Notes: generated from the sequence alone by a model not told the origin. DNA of 64,000 nt from JAPHTQ01 sp050295975 (GCA_050295975.1 JBNKQR010000004.1:17701-81700); one strand, 5' to 3'. Positions 16,683 through 24,719 are shown, counted from the first letter of the stretch. Program-made: numbers and translations.

Positions 16683-17471
16683 ATGTCCAGCATTCGCGAA
16701 CCAGCTGTCGCTGGGATGTTCTACCCGGATGACCCGGTTAACTTACGTCACATGATCGGCGGATTTCTGGCAGAGGCTACAGAGAGTACCGCCCCACCAC
16801 CCAAGGCTATCATCGCCCCCCATGCCGGATATATTTACTCCGGCTCGGTCGCAGCTAGCGCCTACGCTCGTCTGCATGCCATTCGCAACAAGATAAAACG
16901 GGTTGTATTGCTCGGCCCCTCCCACCGGGTCGCCTTTGCTGGTCTGGCAGCCAGCAGTGCCTTGCGCTTTCGCACGCCGCTGGGGGATATTCCCCTCGAT
17001 ACTGACGCCATCGATGCGCTCGGTGACCTGCAACAGATGCATCTGCTGGATCAGGCACATCAGCAGGAGCACAGCCTGGAGGTCCACCTGCCCTTCCTAC
17101 AGATAGCACTGGACCATTTCCAGTTGATCCCACTGGTGGTGGGTGACGCTACCGCCGAGGAGGTGGCCGAGGTGCTGGAGCGACTCTGGGGCGGAGAGGA
17201 GACCCTGATTGTGATCAGTTCTGACCTGAGCCACTACCACGACTACACCACTGCGCAACGCCTGGACAGCAAGACCGCTACGGCCATTGAGGCACTCGAA
17301 CCGGAAGCGATCAGCAGTGACGGCGCCTGTGGCAGGAATCCGGTGAAAGGATTGCTGTTGCTGGCGAGACGCAAAGGGATGCAGGTGGAGACCCTCGACC
17401 TGCGCAATTCTGGCGATACCGCCGGGCCACGGGATCAGGTGGTCGGTTATGGTGCCTGGGCATTCAATTAA
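16683..17471 (+). CDS. amrB: AmmeMemoRadiSam system protein B (Memo-like)
   Basis: 262 aa from the ATG at 16683 (GGGAG 8 bp upstream). Memo family: REPAVAGMFYP at the start, APHAGYIYSG (about 41-50) and the later VHLPFLQ and SSDLSHYHDY blocks. The histidines of these motifs correspond to the metal or active-site pocket seen in the dioxygenase-like fold. Overlaps the AMMECR1-like gene by one base and is divergent from the radical SAM gene, with a 96-bp control region between. Function in bacteria is unresolved. Confidence 0.93.
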   Translation: MSSIREPAVAGMFYPDDPVNLRHMIGGFLAEATESTAPPPKAIIAPHAGYIYSGSVAASAYARLHAIRNKIKRVVLLGPSHRVAFAGLAASSALRFRTPLGDIPLDTDAIDALGDLQQMHLLDQAHQQEHSLEVHLPFLQIALDHFQLIPLVVGDATAEEVAEVLERLWGGEETLIVISSDLSHYHDYTTAQRLDSKTATAIEALEPEAISSDGACGRNPVKGLLLLARRKGMQVETLDLRNSGDTAGPRDQVVGYGAWAFN

Positions 17472-18034
17472 TGGACGAACGCCAACAGCAACTGCTCGAT
17501 CTCGCCGAGGAATCTATTCGTCATGGGCTTGAATGGGGACGACCATTGCGACCTGATGAAAGGAACTATCCTGCGGTACCAAATGCGCAGGGTGCCTGCT
17601 TCGTTACCCTGCATAGCCGTGGGGAGCTGCGCGGCTGTATCGGTTCACTTCAGGCACATCAGCCACTGATTGAGGATGTGGCACACAACGCCTATGCCGC
17701 CGCCTTCTCTGACCCACGCTTTCCGCCACTACGTGAGTCGGAGCTTGCTGGGCTGGAGATCCACCTCTCTCTGCTCAGCACCGCATCACCGCTGACCTTC
17801 GAATCGGAAGAGGCACTGCTGCAACAGCTCCGCCCGGGAGAGGATGGTCTGGTACTGGAAGAAGAAGGACGGCGTGGCACATTTCTGCCATCGGTGTGGG
17901 AACAGTTGCCAACACCGGGGCTGTTTCTGCAACACCTCAAACAGAAGGCAGGGCTCCCAGCCGACTACTGGTCAGATACGTTGAAGGTGAGTCGTTACAC
18001 CACAGAGAGTTTTGGCAGAACTATTGTTGGCTAG
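17471..18034 (+). CDS. amrA: AmmeMemoRadiSam system protein A (AMMECR1-like)
   Basis: 187 aa. AMMECR1 domain over nearly the whole length, with the family core LRGCIGSLQAHQPL (about residues 54-67) and DPRFPPL (about 80-86). The ATG overlaps the TAA of the Memo gene (TAATG), so the two are translationally coupled. The 3' end overlaps the convergent pentapeptide gene by 4 bp. No catalytic role is known for the family; the fixed association with Memo and the radical SAM enzyme indicates one pathway or modification. Confidence 0.93.
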   Translation: MDERQQQLLDLAEESIRHGLEWGRPLRPDERNYPAVPNAQGACFVTLHSRGELRGCIGSLQAHQPLIEDVAHNAYAAAFSDPRFPPLRESELAGLEIHLSLLSTASPLTFESEEALLQQLRPGEDGLVLEEEGRRGTFLPSVWEQLPTPGLFLQHLKQKAGLPADYWSDTLKVSRYTTESFGRTIVG

Positions 18035-18894
18035 CGTTGGCCTGGGATACAACGACCTACCGATCCCGGCATGCAGGCAACCTCATCAGAAAGAATGGCA
18101 TTATCCAGTTTAGCCCCAGTTAGCGCCGCCCCATCGATATTGGCACCGGTCAGATCCGCATAGCGGAGGTCAGCATCACGCAGATTGGCCGACTGCAAAT
18201 TAGCCCGACGCAGACTGGCACCAGTGAGTTGTGCCCCGAAAAGATTCGCCCCACGTAGATTGGCCTGACTCAGATTGGCATAGGCCAAGTCGATACCGGC
18301 GAGGTTGGCGGCACGCAATACCCCATTACTCAGGTCGCTATTGCGGAGTATGGCGTCGTGCAAATCGACGTTTTCCAACCGGTTACCCTGCATCCGGCAG
18401 TTACTCCAGTTGACTCCCGGTGCAGCGGGCGCATCACACTGGGGTAATGACAACTCCTTGCCACGTGGCAAAAGGAAGGCCAACGCAATCACCACCAGAG
18501 CTAGAATGACGGCGACAGCATAACCTGCCAATCGCTGGCTTGCCCCCTCCTCCTGGTGTGCAGCGCGCGAGGCACTTTCCATTATCAGCTCGGCTTCAGC
18601 ACCACGGGCCTCGTCAAGTGGGACAAACAGGGTGGGGTGTTCATCAATCCAACGCTGGGTTGCCTGCAACTGTTGCTTCTCAAGGTCGCTGATCGTTGCA
18701 GCGCCAAGACGATTTTCTGGCCATACCTCGGCTACGTCCCTGATGCTGTACCAGCGGTCCTTGTCACGGCTGATTTTGTCTTCCGCTTTTACCCGCTGCA
18801 GCTGCAGATAGCGTGCGATCTGGACGGTCGGAAACGGTCCAAGCGTTTCATCGTGATAACGCAAATACCACTTCTCCGCCTGTGTCTCTGACAT
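18031..18894 (-). CDS. Membrane-anchored pentapeptide-repeat protein with GYF-like N-terminus
   Basis: 287 aa from the ATG at 18894; an open frame to 19023 runs into the fliK side and lacks a good start. The N-terminal segment (EKWYLRYHDETLGPF) looks like a GYF_2-type domain. One membrane helix lies near residues 120-140 (VAVILALVVIALAFL). The C-terminal part (about 165-275) has around 18 pentapeptide repeats of the A(D/N)LxX type (ANLRGANLF, ANLQSANLR), forming a right-handed beta-helix probably outside the cytoplasm. Two cysteines flank the end (ACMPGSVGRC). Function unknown. It is divergent from fliK, so a flagellar connection is possible but unproven. Confidence 0.8.
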   Translation of the reverse strand: MSETQAEKWYLRYHDETLGPFPTVQIARYLQLQRVKAEDKISRDKDRWYSIRDVAEVWPENRLGAATISDLEKQQLQATQRWIDEHPTLFVPLDEARGAEAELIMESASRAAHQEEGASQRLAGYAVAVILALVVIALAFLLPRGKELSLPQCDAPAAPGVNWSNCRMQGNRLENVDLHDAILRNSDLSNGVLRAANLAGIDLAYANLSQANLRGANLFGAQLTGASLRRANLQSANLRDADLRYADLTGANIDGAALTGAKLDNAILSDEVACMPGSVGRCIPGQR

Positions 18895-18996
18895 ACTTAC
18901 TTTTCCATCGGTTTCGCAGCGTTGCTTGCCGAATGGCATATACTGCAGGATAGACAAAAGCTTAAGTGGAATTGACTCACAATACCAGCGTAAATC

Positions 18997-20199
18997 ATGC
19001 AGATATCCGGCCCGGGAACTCATCCACCACTACAACTTCGCCTGCCTGCGCAAACGTTGCAGGGCGTCGTGTTGCAGGAGGGTGCGACCGTACAGGCAAC
19101 GGTGCGACAAAGTGATATCTCTGGGCAGCTGACTCTGGAGATCAGCGGCAAGCTGTTGCAGGCGATTTCGACCCTGCGTCTCGCTGCAGGCACCGCCCTG
19201 CAATTACGGGTAGAGAAGGCCAATGATGGCATCATTCTTCACCTGGATGAACCTGAGCAACAACGACTGACCTACCAGCAGGCCCTGCGTCAAAACCTGC
19301 CGCGCCAGGAGTCATTACGCCCACTACTGCAACAACTTGCCCAGTGGCAGACCACCACAAAGAGTGGGACACAAACTACTCCGACACACTCTGCGCAGCA
19401 GAACAGCACAAAAGCCGAAGCCAGAACAACATCCCCCACCTCCGTGACACCACCTCTTCCCAAATCGGTTAGCCAGACAATCGGCCGTCTGATGAGCGTT
19501 ATTCCCACACTGGAAAAACTGCTCCAACCCGCGGGTCTGCACCAAGCGATTACCCGTTCAGGACTCTTTCTTGAAAACAATCTGCTACAAGGTGCTCGCC
19601 CGTCGGAACTGGAAAACGATGTCAAAACGGTGCTGTTGCGTCTGGCGCAAACCATTCGCCAACAGCTCGGTGAAGGGAGCACAAAAAGCGGAGCACAGAG
19701 ACATGAACAAATCCACGATCAGTTGCAGGGTCTGCTGCGTCAGGTCGATGCTGGTGTCGCACGCATTCAGTTAAATCAGCTCAACAGTCTGAGTGGGCGT
19801 GGAGAAAGCGATGAGCGTTTAAATATCACACTGGAGTTACCGTTTTATCACGCGCAAAACGGTGAAATGGATTTATTGAAAATGCGCATTCGACGCCATG
19901 GCAATAAAAACCATGACAAGGAAGGTAGTAGCTGGAGCGTCACCCTGCACCTCTCGCCGGAAGGCTACGGAGATATCCGCGCCGTGATCACTCTGAATAG
20001 CGGAAAGATCTCCACCACCTTCTGGTGCGAGCAGGAAACCACGGCACAACTATTCCGTCAACAACTCCATCAACTGCAGGAACGTCTGGAGCAACAGGGT
20101 CTGGAAACTGCGCAGTGCAGCAGCCGTTGTGGCAGGCCCCCAGAAGAGATGACCGAATCATCCAATTCCGGCAACGGACTCATCGACACCCGCGCATGA
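18997..20199 (+). CDS. fliK: Flagellar hook-length control protein FliK
   Basis: 400 aa. A variable, Gln/Thr-rich linker in the middle (about 90-165) is followed by a C-terminal FliK domain (about 270-360) with the conserved pattern LNITLELPFY, SWSVTLHLSPEGYGDI and a late LxxRLEQQGL. FliK measures hook length and makes FlhB switch export from hook to filament subunits. It is located far from the flagellar export genes but immediately before a small FlhB-like gene that overlaps it by ATGA. The low identity usual for FliK leaves the symbol probable. Confidence 0.8.
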   Translation: MQISGPGTHPPLQLRLPAQTLQGVVLQEGATVQATVRQSDISGQLTLEISGKLLQAISTLRLAAGTALQLRVEKANDGIILHLDEPEQQRLTYQQALRQNLPRQESLRPLLQQLAQWQTTTKSGTQTTPTHSAQQNSTKAEARTTSPTSVTPPLPKSVSQTIGRLMSVIPTLEKLLQPAGLHQAITRSGLFLENNLLQGARPSELENDVKTVLLRLAQTIRQQLGEGSTKSGAQRHEQIHDQLQGLLRQVDAGVARIQLNQLNSLSGRGESDERLNITLELPFYHAQNGEMDLLKMRIRRHGNKNHDKEGSSWSVTLHLSPEGYGDIRAVITLNSGKISTTFWCEQETTAQLFRQQLHQLQERLEQQGLETAQCSSRCGRPPEEMTESSNSGNGLIDTRA

Positions 20200-20471
20200 A
20201 AAACAAGAGCCCACCAAAATCCGCCGTCGCCCTACACTACGACGAAAAGAATGCCCCACGGATCACCGCCAAGGGACGCGGTGAAATCGCAGAGAAGATC
20301 ATCGCCCTGGCAGAGCAGCACAGCATCCCGCTACATGAGGATCAGGAACTTGTTGCCCTGTTGGCACAACTGGATCTGGGCGACGAGATCCCACGTGAAC
20401 TCTATCTCGCTGTGGCTGAAGTGCTCGCCTTTGCCTACATGCTTACCGGCAAACTTCCTGGCAACAAGTAA
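20196..20471 (+). CDS. Small FlhB C-terminal-like protein
   Basis: 91 aa from the ATG at 20196, which overlaps the fliK stop (ATGA). It matches the cytoplasmic C-terminal domain of FlhB over its whole length (AVALHYDEKNAPRITAKGRG; IPRELYLAVAEVLAFAYML) but lacks the membrane part and the NPTH autocleavage site seen in full FlhB at 37834-38994. Such stand-alone domains have been shown in some bacteria to replace the cleaved FlhB C-terminus. The tight coupling to fliK fits a role in substrate switching. Confidence 0.85.
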   Translation: MKNKSPPKSAVALHYDEKNAPRITAKGRGEIAEKIIALAEQHSIPLHEDQELVALLAQLDLGDEIPRELYLAVAEVLAFAYMLTGKLPGNK

Positions 20472-20679
20472 ACCGGTCTGCATTAACCCAACCATCCTCT
20501 CCATGCTATAGAACTCTCCTTCGCATCCCCTGCTTCAGGAAATTTTTCTTAGCCACAGTTTACGAGCGGTTATTTTTGCGATAGTTTGCGCACTTTAGAT
20601 TAGAGGTTAGTGGTATTCTTATCCGCTAATAAGCTACTGAACTTTTTATTTATTTTTTTATTTTTCAGTTAGTTGCCAT

Positions 20680-20698
20680 GGCAGGCGTCGGGCCTGCC
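20680..20698 (+). promoter_or_regulatory. Leader hairpin before the YeeE genes
   Basis: Perfect 7-bp stem with a 5-base loop, ending 7 bp before the ribosome-binding AAAGGAG of the first yeeE gene. It has no following T run and so is not a terminator in this direction. It could affect translation or mRNA stability. The 245-bp gap in front (from 20472) is AT-rich and should carry the promoter, but no box was assigned. Confidence 0.4.
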
Positions 20699-20716
20699 GA
20701 TAAAAAAGGAGAAAAA

Positions 20717-21232
20717 ATGGCGGGACCGATTAGACCTCTGTGGCCCCCCTATGTAGCGGGTATAGTTCTAGGACTGGTTCTGATCCTGACCTACGTACTG
20801 GTCGGCAATGGGGTGGGAGCCTCAGGCACATTTGCCCGCCTTGCCGCCGCAATCGGCATGGGCGTCGCCCCGGAAACCACACAGAGCAATAGTTATCTTG
20901 GCCCCATGGTCGCCAACGGGGCGAATCCGTTTGCTTCCTGGATCGTGGTTGAGGTCGTCGGTATTGCTATCGGTGCCCTGCTTGCTGCCATCGGCGCAGG
21001 ACGTTTCCGACTCCACCTGGACGGAGCCCATAAACTTGGACAAAACCGTCGCATTCTCTTCGCCCTACTTGGCGGCATCCTTGCCGGTTTCGGTTCACGT
21101 ATTGCCGCAGGCTGTACCAGCGGCATCGGCCTCTCAGGCACAGCCATGCTGGGGATTAGTGGCTTCGTCTTCCTCATGACCTTTTTCCTCACCGGACTGG
21201 GCGTCAGTCTGCTGATGCGGAGAGCCTGGTAA
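20717..21232 (+). CDS. YeeE/YedE sulfur-compound transporter, half 1
   Basis: 171 aa from the ATG at 20717 (AAAGGAG upstream). Four or five membrane helices. It contains the Cys-bearing loop SRIAAGCTSGIGLSG (about residues 130-145), the conserved motif which in the thiosulfate importer YeeE holds a cysteine that passes the substrate along. Together with the overlapping second half (TAATG) it makes a complete two-part YeeE/YedE unit. Likely moves thiosulfate or a related reduced sulfur species. First gene of the cassette ending with the rhodanese at 24028. Confidence 0.85.
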   Translation: MAGPIRPLWPPYVAGIVLGLVLILTYVLVGNGVGASGTFARLAAAIGMGVAPETTQSNSYLGPMVANGANPFASWIVVEVVGIAIGALLAAIGAGRFRLHLDGAHKLGQNRRILFALLGGILAGFGSRIAAGCTSGIGLSGTAMLGISGFVFLMTFFLTGLGVSLLMRRAW

Positions 21233-21834
21233 TGGATTACGGCACAGCGGGCACAGCCCTCACCTCAGGAATCCTTTTTGGCTACGTCCTGGAACAGGCC
21301 GGCTTCGCCTCCCCTTGCAAACTCACCGCACAGTTCCGCCTGAGCGACTGGTCGGTATTCAAGGTGATGTTCACCGCAATTCTTGTTGCTGCGGTCGGCA
21401 TCCTTATTCTGCAAACCGATAACAGTTTCGGCTCCACCGGTTTTTATGTACCTAAGGTGATTCTTGGGGCGGTCGCTGTGGGCGGCGCGCTCATCGGTGC
21501 GGGATTTGCGGTGGGTGGCTATTGCCCCGGTACCGCTGTGGTCGGTGCAATGTCAGGACGGATGGATGGGTTTATCTTTACCTTCGGCATGGTCTTCGGA
21601 ATCTGGCTCTTTTCTGGCCTCTTCGATACCAGCTGGATGCAGGCGCTGCTCAGTGCTGGAAAGATAGAAAGCAAAACAGTGCCTGACCTGCTAGGTATCT
21701 CTCCCTGGATTGTTGTTAGCGCAATGATCGCCATGGCATGGGCCGGTTTCCGCTTCGGCAGCAGATATGAACAACGCACTCGTGGTGTTTATGATGCGGT
21801 GGCGATCACTGAAGGCCGCGAAACCGGAAAATAA
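21232..21834 (+). CDS. YeeE/YedE sulfur-compound transporter, half 2
   Basis: 200 aa, about five membrane helices. Two conserved cysteine loops: EQAGFASPCKLTAQFR (about 19-34) and GGYCPGTAVVGAMSGR (about 94-110), matching the pore cysteines of the family. The start codon overlaps the stop of half 1, so equal synthesis is expected. The cytoplasmic C-terminus is short. No TusA-like partner gene follows directly; a Cys-repeat protein is next instead. Confidence 0.85.
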   Translation: MDYGTAGTALTSGILFGYVLEQAGFASPCKLTAQFRLSDWSVFKVMFTAILVAAVGILILQTDNSFGSTGFYVPKVILGAVAVGGALIGAGFAVGGYCPGTAVVGAMSGRMDGFIFTFGMVFGIWLFSGLFDTSWMQALLSAGKIESKTVPDLLGISPWIVVSAMIAMAWAGFRFGSRYEQRTRGVYDAVAITEGRETGK

Positions 21835-21845
21835 ACAGAGCCAAA

Positions 21846-22235
21846 ATGAAAACAGAAAGACGAGATATGAACATGAATAAACGACCAGACAAAAAACAGA
21901 TGCAAAGCAAACACCGTCGCCTGCTGGCCATCTCAGTACCTACCCTTGCGGTTGGCATTCTTGGCGCAGTGCCACTACCACAGCCGATCTCATCTCTTTT
22001 AATACCATCGGCCTACGCCCGCGGTGAAAATCCCTGCGGTCCGGCAACACGAGGCAGCAATCCCTGTGCTCCGGCCTCCCGCGGTGAGAATCCCTGTGCC
22101 CCGGCCTCCCGTGGCGAGAATCCCTGCGCCCCTGCATCTCGTGGCGAGAATCCCTGTGCCCCTGCATCCCGTGGCGAGAATCCCTGCGCTCCGGCCTCTC
22201 GTGGCGAGAATCCCTGCGCTCCAGCCGGTCGCTAA
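21846..22235 (+). CDS. Exported Cys-repeat protein (seven RGENPCAPAS units)
   Basis: 129 aa from 21846; starts at 21867 or 21873 are also possible. A basic N-terminus (KHRRLL), a hydrophobic segment and AYA before the first repeat look like a signal peptide of about 58 residues. Cleavage after AYA would leave a mature protein of about 71 residues made almost only of seven 10-residue units with the consensus RGENPCAPAS, the first two variant (RGENPCGPAT, RGSNPCAPAS). Each unit carries exactly one cysteine. The gene lies between the YeeE halves and a periplasmic rhodanese, in the same direction. A role as sulfane-sulfur or metal carrier is a hypothesis. I recognise no characterised family. Confidence 0.75.
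   Translation: MKTERRDMNMNKRPDKKQMQSKHRRLLAISVPTLAVGILGAVPLPQPISSLLIPSAYARGENPCGPATRGSNPCAPASRGENPCAPASRGENPCAPASRGENPCAPASRGENPCAPASRGENPCAPAGR
22020..22229 (+). repeat. Seven tandem 30-bp repeats
   Basis: Units begin at 22020, 22050, 22080, 22110, 22140, 22170 and 22200, each 30 bp and in frame with the Cys-repeat gene. Neighbouring units differ mostly at third codon positions (for example GCC/GCA and TGC/TGT). The protein sequence therefore appears to be under selection while the DNA drifts. Unit number may vary between strains. Confidence 0.95.
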
Positions 22236-22250
22236 TTCGGTACCTCACGC

Positions 22251-22973
22251 ATGAATAGCACGACCATCGACTACCCACTCTGGCTGACTACGCTGGATGA
22301 CGAGGTGTTTGATGCGGTGGCAGATGCCGCAGAGCGGGTCGTGCAAATACATGAAGCTCTCCTAAACGATGGCATTACCCTGCAGACAGAGCTTTTTCGG
22401 GATCGTGGTGAACAGCCAATCACTGCCTGGGAACACTACCCTGCAGACGACTGTCGCGATCCGAAAACCGGTGCAATGTTTTACTACCATGCCCACGAGC
22501 CGGAAGAGTGGGACAGAGATGAGCATGGTCATTTTCATCTATTTGTCCGGCCCGCAGTCGGTGCCGATTTCACCCACGCCATGGCTATCGCCATGACCCC
22601 CCACGGATTACCCAATGCCCTCTTCAGCACCAATGACTGGGTGACCGCAGAAAAGATGTTGCCTGCAACCGAGGTACTGGAACTGCTACATCAGCGTTGG
22701 GAGATCAAACGGGCTCGTCCCTCCTGGATGGTCACACAGTGGTTATCGGCAATGGTGACACTGTTACAGCCACTGACTGAGAAACTGTTGCAGCTACGCG
22801 ATCAACGCCTTACCTGGTCTGACGAAGTAAAACCTGCCAGCGCTCTGTTAGGCGACCGTAACATCCACATACTTAGCGAGCTGCCTGTGGACCTCATGAA
22901 TATGTTGCAGGCAATTCAGGAAGAGGCACGACAACGAGCAAATCAGGACAGCCAAAAAAAGGCATACGGATAA
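22251..22973 (+). CDS. Hypothetical protein with YHAH...GHFHLF motif (DUF6969-like)
   Basis: 240 aa, soluble, no signal peptide. The central region has FYYHAHEPEEW followed by DEHGHFHLFVR (about residues 75-102), a histidine-rich pair of strands that may bind metal and that I associate with family DUF6969, without being able to verify it. A helical C-terminal part follows (about 125-235). It is 15 bp after the Cys-repeat gene and 77 bp before the rhodanese gene, so it belongs to the sulfur cassette by position. Function unknown. Confidence 0.7.
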   Translation: MNSTTIDYPLWLTTLDDEVFDAVADAAERVVQIHEALLNDGITLQTELFRDRGEQPITAWEHYPADDCRDPKTGAMFYYHAHEPEEWDRDEHGHFHLFVRPAVGADFTHAMAIAMTPHGLPNALFSTNDWVTAEKMLPATEVLELLHQRWEIKRARPSWMVTQWLSAMVTLLQPLTEKLLQLRDQRLTWSDEVKPASALLGDRNIHILSELPVDLMNMLQAIQEEARQRANQDSQKKAYG

Positions 22974-23050
22974 CTATTTCTGCAAGGGCTTACAAATGCC
23001 TTGCTGGATTATCACTGTGGTTAGCACTAACCCTTAACAAGGAGCAGCAA

Positions 23051-24028
23051 ATGAAGTTCAAGAAGTCAATTATTACACTGGTAGCAGTGTGTGCATTCAT
23101 TGCACAAGGTATTCAGGCATCTGAAAAACTCTCCCCGGTTGTAGATGCTGCCTGGTTGAACGCCCACAAAAATGAAGTTGTCATTCTTCAGGTCAGTGGC
23201 AAGAAGGAATCATTTACCAAAGCACCTGTGATTGAGAAAAAAGATGGCAAAGTGGTAGTAAAGAGCGTTTCTGGTCACGTACCGGGCGCAAACTTCGTCG
23301 ACTTTGGCAAGGTTCGTGTCAAGCGTGAAGTTGGCGGCAAAATGGTCAAGAAATTGATCCCGCTGAAGGCCGACTTCGAGAAACTGGCTCAGTCCTGGGG
23401 CGTAAACAAGAACTCAAAAATTGTTTTCGTACCTGCAGGTCTGGACACCAAAGATGTTGATGAAGCAACCCGTCTCTACTGGCAGTTTAAATACTACGGT
23501 CATAAAGACATGGCGATACTCAACGGTGGTATGGCTGCATGGCTGGCCGCAGGCTATCCCGCAGCAACCAATGCACCTGTCAACAAGAAGGGTAACTGGG
23601 TAGCCAGTGGCGAAGACAAGAACATTCTCGCAACCTACTCCGATGTTAAATCCGCACTGGCGAAAAAGAATGTACAACTGGCTGATGCCCGTCCGCAAAA
23701 CCAGTACATGGGCGTATTCACCAAGAAAGGTGAACTCTCAGGTCACCTCTCCGGTGCCAAAGACATCTCTCCGGACCTGCTGACCAAAGCAGATGGTGCT
23801 TCCGCAGACTTCCTGCCTGCTGCCAGCTATAAATCCATCATGCAGGCAAAGGGGCTGAATGCTGATGCTGATACCATCGCTTACTGCAACACTGGTCATC
23901 TGGCATCTGGTCTCTGGTTTGTCTCCCACGAAATCATGGGTAACAAGAAAACCAAACTGTATGACGGCTCACTGGTTGAATACAGCCTGCTTGGTGGTGA
24001 AACCGTAAATCCGGCAAAACTGAACTAA
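23051..24028 (+). CDS. Periplasmic two-domain rhodanese (thiosulfate sulfurtransferase)
   Basis: 325 aa with a Sec signal peptide (MKFKKSIITLVAVCAFIAQG, mature from about residue 24). Two rhodanese folds: an N-terminal non-catalytic one (about 30-175) and a C-terminal one (about 195-320) with the active-site loop YCNTGHLAS and the preceding DARPQNQYMG. The single catalytic cysteine would accept sulfane sulfur from thiosulfate or polysulfide. AAGGAG precedes the ATG. It is the last gene before a strong terminator and downstream of YeeE/YedE and the Cys-repeat gene, which makes a periplasmic sulfur-transfer pathway plausible. Confidence 0.88.
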   Translation: MKFKKSIITLVAVCAFIAQGIQASEKLSPVVDAAWLNAHKNEVVILQVSGKKESFTKAPVIEKKDGKVVVKSVSGHVPGANFVDFGKVRVKREVGGKMVKKLIPLKADFEKLAQSWGVNKNSKIVFVPAGLDTKDVDEATRLYWQFKYYGHKDMAILNGGMAAWLAAGYPAATNAPVNKKGNWVASGEDKNILATYSDVKSALAKKNVQLADARPQNQYMGVFTKKGELSGHLSGAKDISPDLLTKADGASADFLPAASYKSIMQAKGLNADADTIAYCNTGHLASGLWFVSHEIMGNKKTKLYDGSLVEYSLLGGETVNPAKLN

Positions 24029-24049
24029 GTTTTCGTCCGGCACAAAAAA

Positions 24050-24075
24050 GCCCGGGGAAACCCGGGCTTTTTTTT
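24050..24075. terminator. Rho-independent terminator after the rhodanese gene
   Basis: Stem GCCCGGG/CCCGGGC with a short GAAA loop, followed by eight T on the plus strand and preceded by an A run. It can therefore work in both directions, ending the sulfur cassette and the convergent chemotaxis operon. Confidence 0.93.
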
Positions 24076-24115
24076 ATGCCTGTAGTTGACAGGATATTCC
24101 CAATAAAAGTTCGTT

Positions 24116-24520
24116 CTACTCACCACCCAGGCGGTGCATCATGGATACTAGCTCTGCTTCGCCACGGGAGAGATCACAAACATCCATAATCTCTTCAATT
24201 GAACTACCCTTTTGTGCCAGTTTAATCGCCTGATCAAAAACCCGTTCATCAGGCTCCGCATAGGTCATCTGTTCCTGACGCACACCAAGTTCCTGTTGGC
24301 GAGTTTGTAGTTGTCCATGGTTGCGCTCGAGTCGAATCACCCGTTCCCCCACATGCACCGCTGCGTTACACAGAGCACGCAGGTCATTTTTGACCGTCTC
24401 CAACTGCTTTGCCTGTTTCTCCATCTGACGTCGTGCACGCATCGCGGCCAACATCCAGAACACAGCCAGGATAGCGAGCCCCAGTGCCACCAGTGATAGA
24501 TCTATTGTCACTCCAAACAT
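24116..24520 (-). CDS. DUF2802 membrane-anchored protein, last gene of the chemotaxis operon
   Basis: 134 aa. One N-terminal membrane helix (about 6-26), then a coiled-coil region rich in Q, E, L and R (about 30-90), then a compact C-terminal DUF2802 domain (FDQAIKLAQKGSSIEEIMDV, then SRGEAELVSMMHRL) that looks like a small helix-turn-helix. The gene is typically found at the end of polar flagellar/chemotaxis operons in gammaproteobacteria. Function not known. Confidence 0.8.
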   Translation of the reverse strand: MFGVTIDLSLVALGLAILAVFWMLAAMRARRQMEKQAKQLETVKNDLRALCNAAVHVGERVIRLERNHGQLQTRQQELGVRQEQMTYAEPDERVFDQAIKLAQKGSSIEEIMDVCDLSRGEAELVSMMHRLGGE

Positions 24521-24535
24521 GCAATCGCCTCGCTG

Positions 24536-24709
24536 TCAGGCATAGTAATCAATGCCATCCTTGTCATTATTGTGCTCGCTTTCGTTGTCACTTTCTTGCT
24601 GCTTTTTTATCTTTTGCTGTTTTTTTCTATCACGCTCGTCTACGGTCTTATCCTGCGGTACAGGCGGGATGATCGGGTTTCCTGGCTGGACTCGGTTGAT
24701 ATCCGCCAT
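24536..24709 (-). CDS. Small hydrophilic protein between cheW and the DUF2802 gene
   Basis: 57 aa, read from the sequence: starts MADINRVQPGNPIIPPVPQD, continues with a strongly basic, glutamine-rich middle (RDRKKQQKIKKQQ) and ends in an acidic tail (DKDGIDYYA). It starts 10 bp after the cheW stop and ends 15 bp before the DUF2802 start, so it fills the gap exactly. No obvious ribosome-binding site beyond GTGTGGTG. Proteins of this kind recur at this position in other chemotaxis loci, as far as I recall. No function known. Confidence 0.7.
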   Translation of the reverse strand: MADINRVQPGNPIIPPVPQDKTVDERDRKKQQKIKKQQESDNESEHNNDKDGIDYYA

Positions 24710-24719
24710 CACCACACGG

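Noticed and set aside
20680..20698. Hairpin before the yeeE genes as a terminator of fliK transcription
   Set aside because: No T run follows on the plus strand; bases after it are A-rich and lead into the ribosome-binding site.
22020..22229. 30-bp tandem repeats as a possible CRISPR array
   Set aside because: The units are directly adjacent without spacers and code in frame for RGENPCAPAS.
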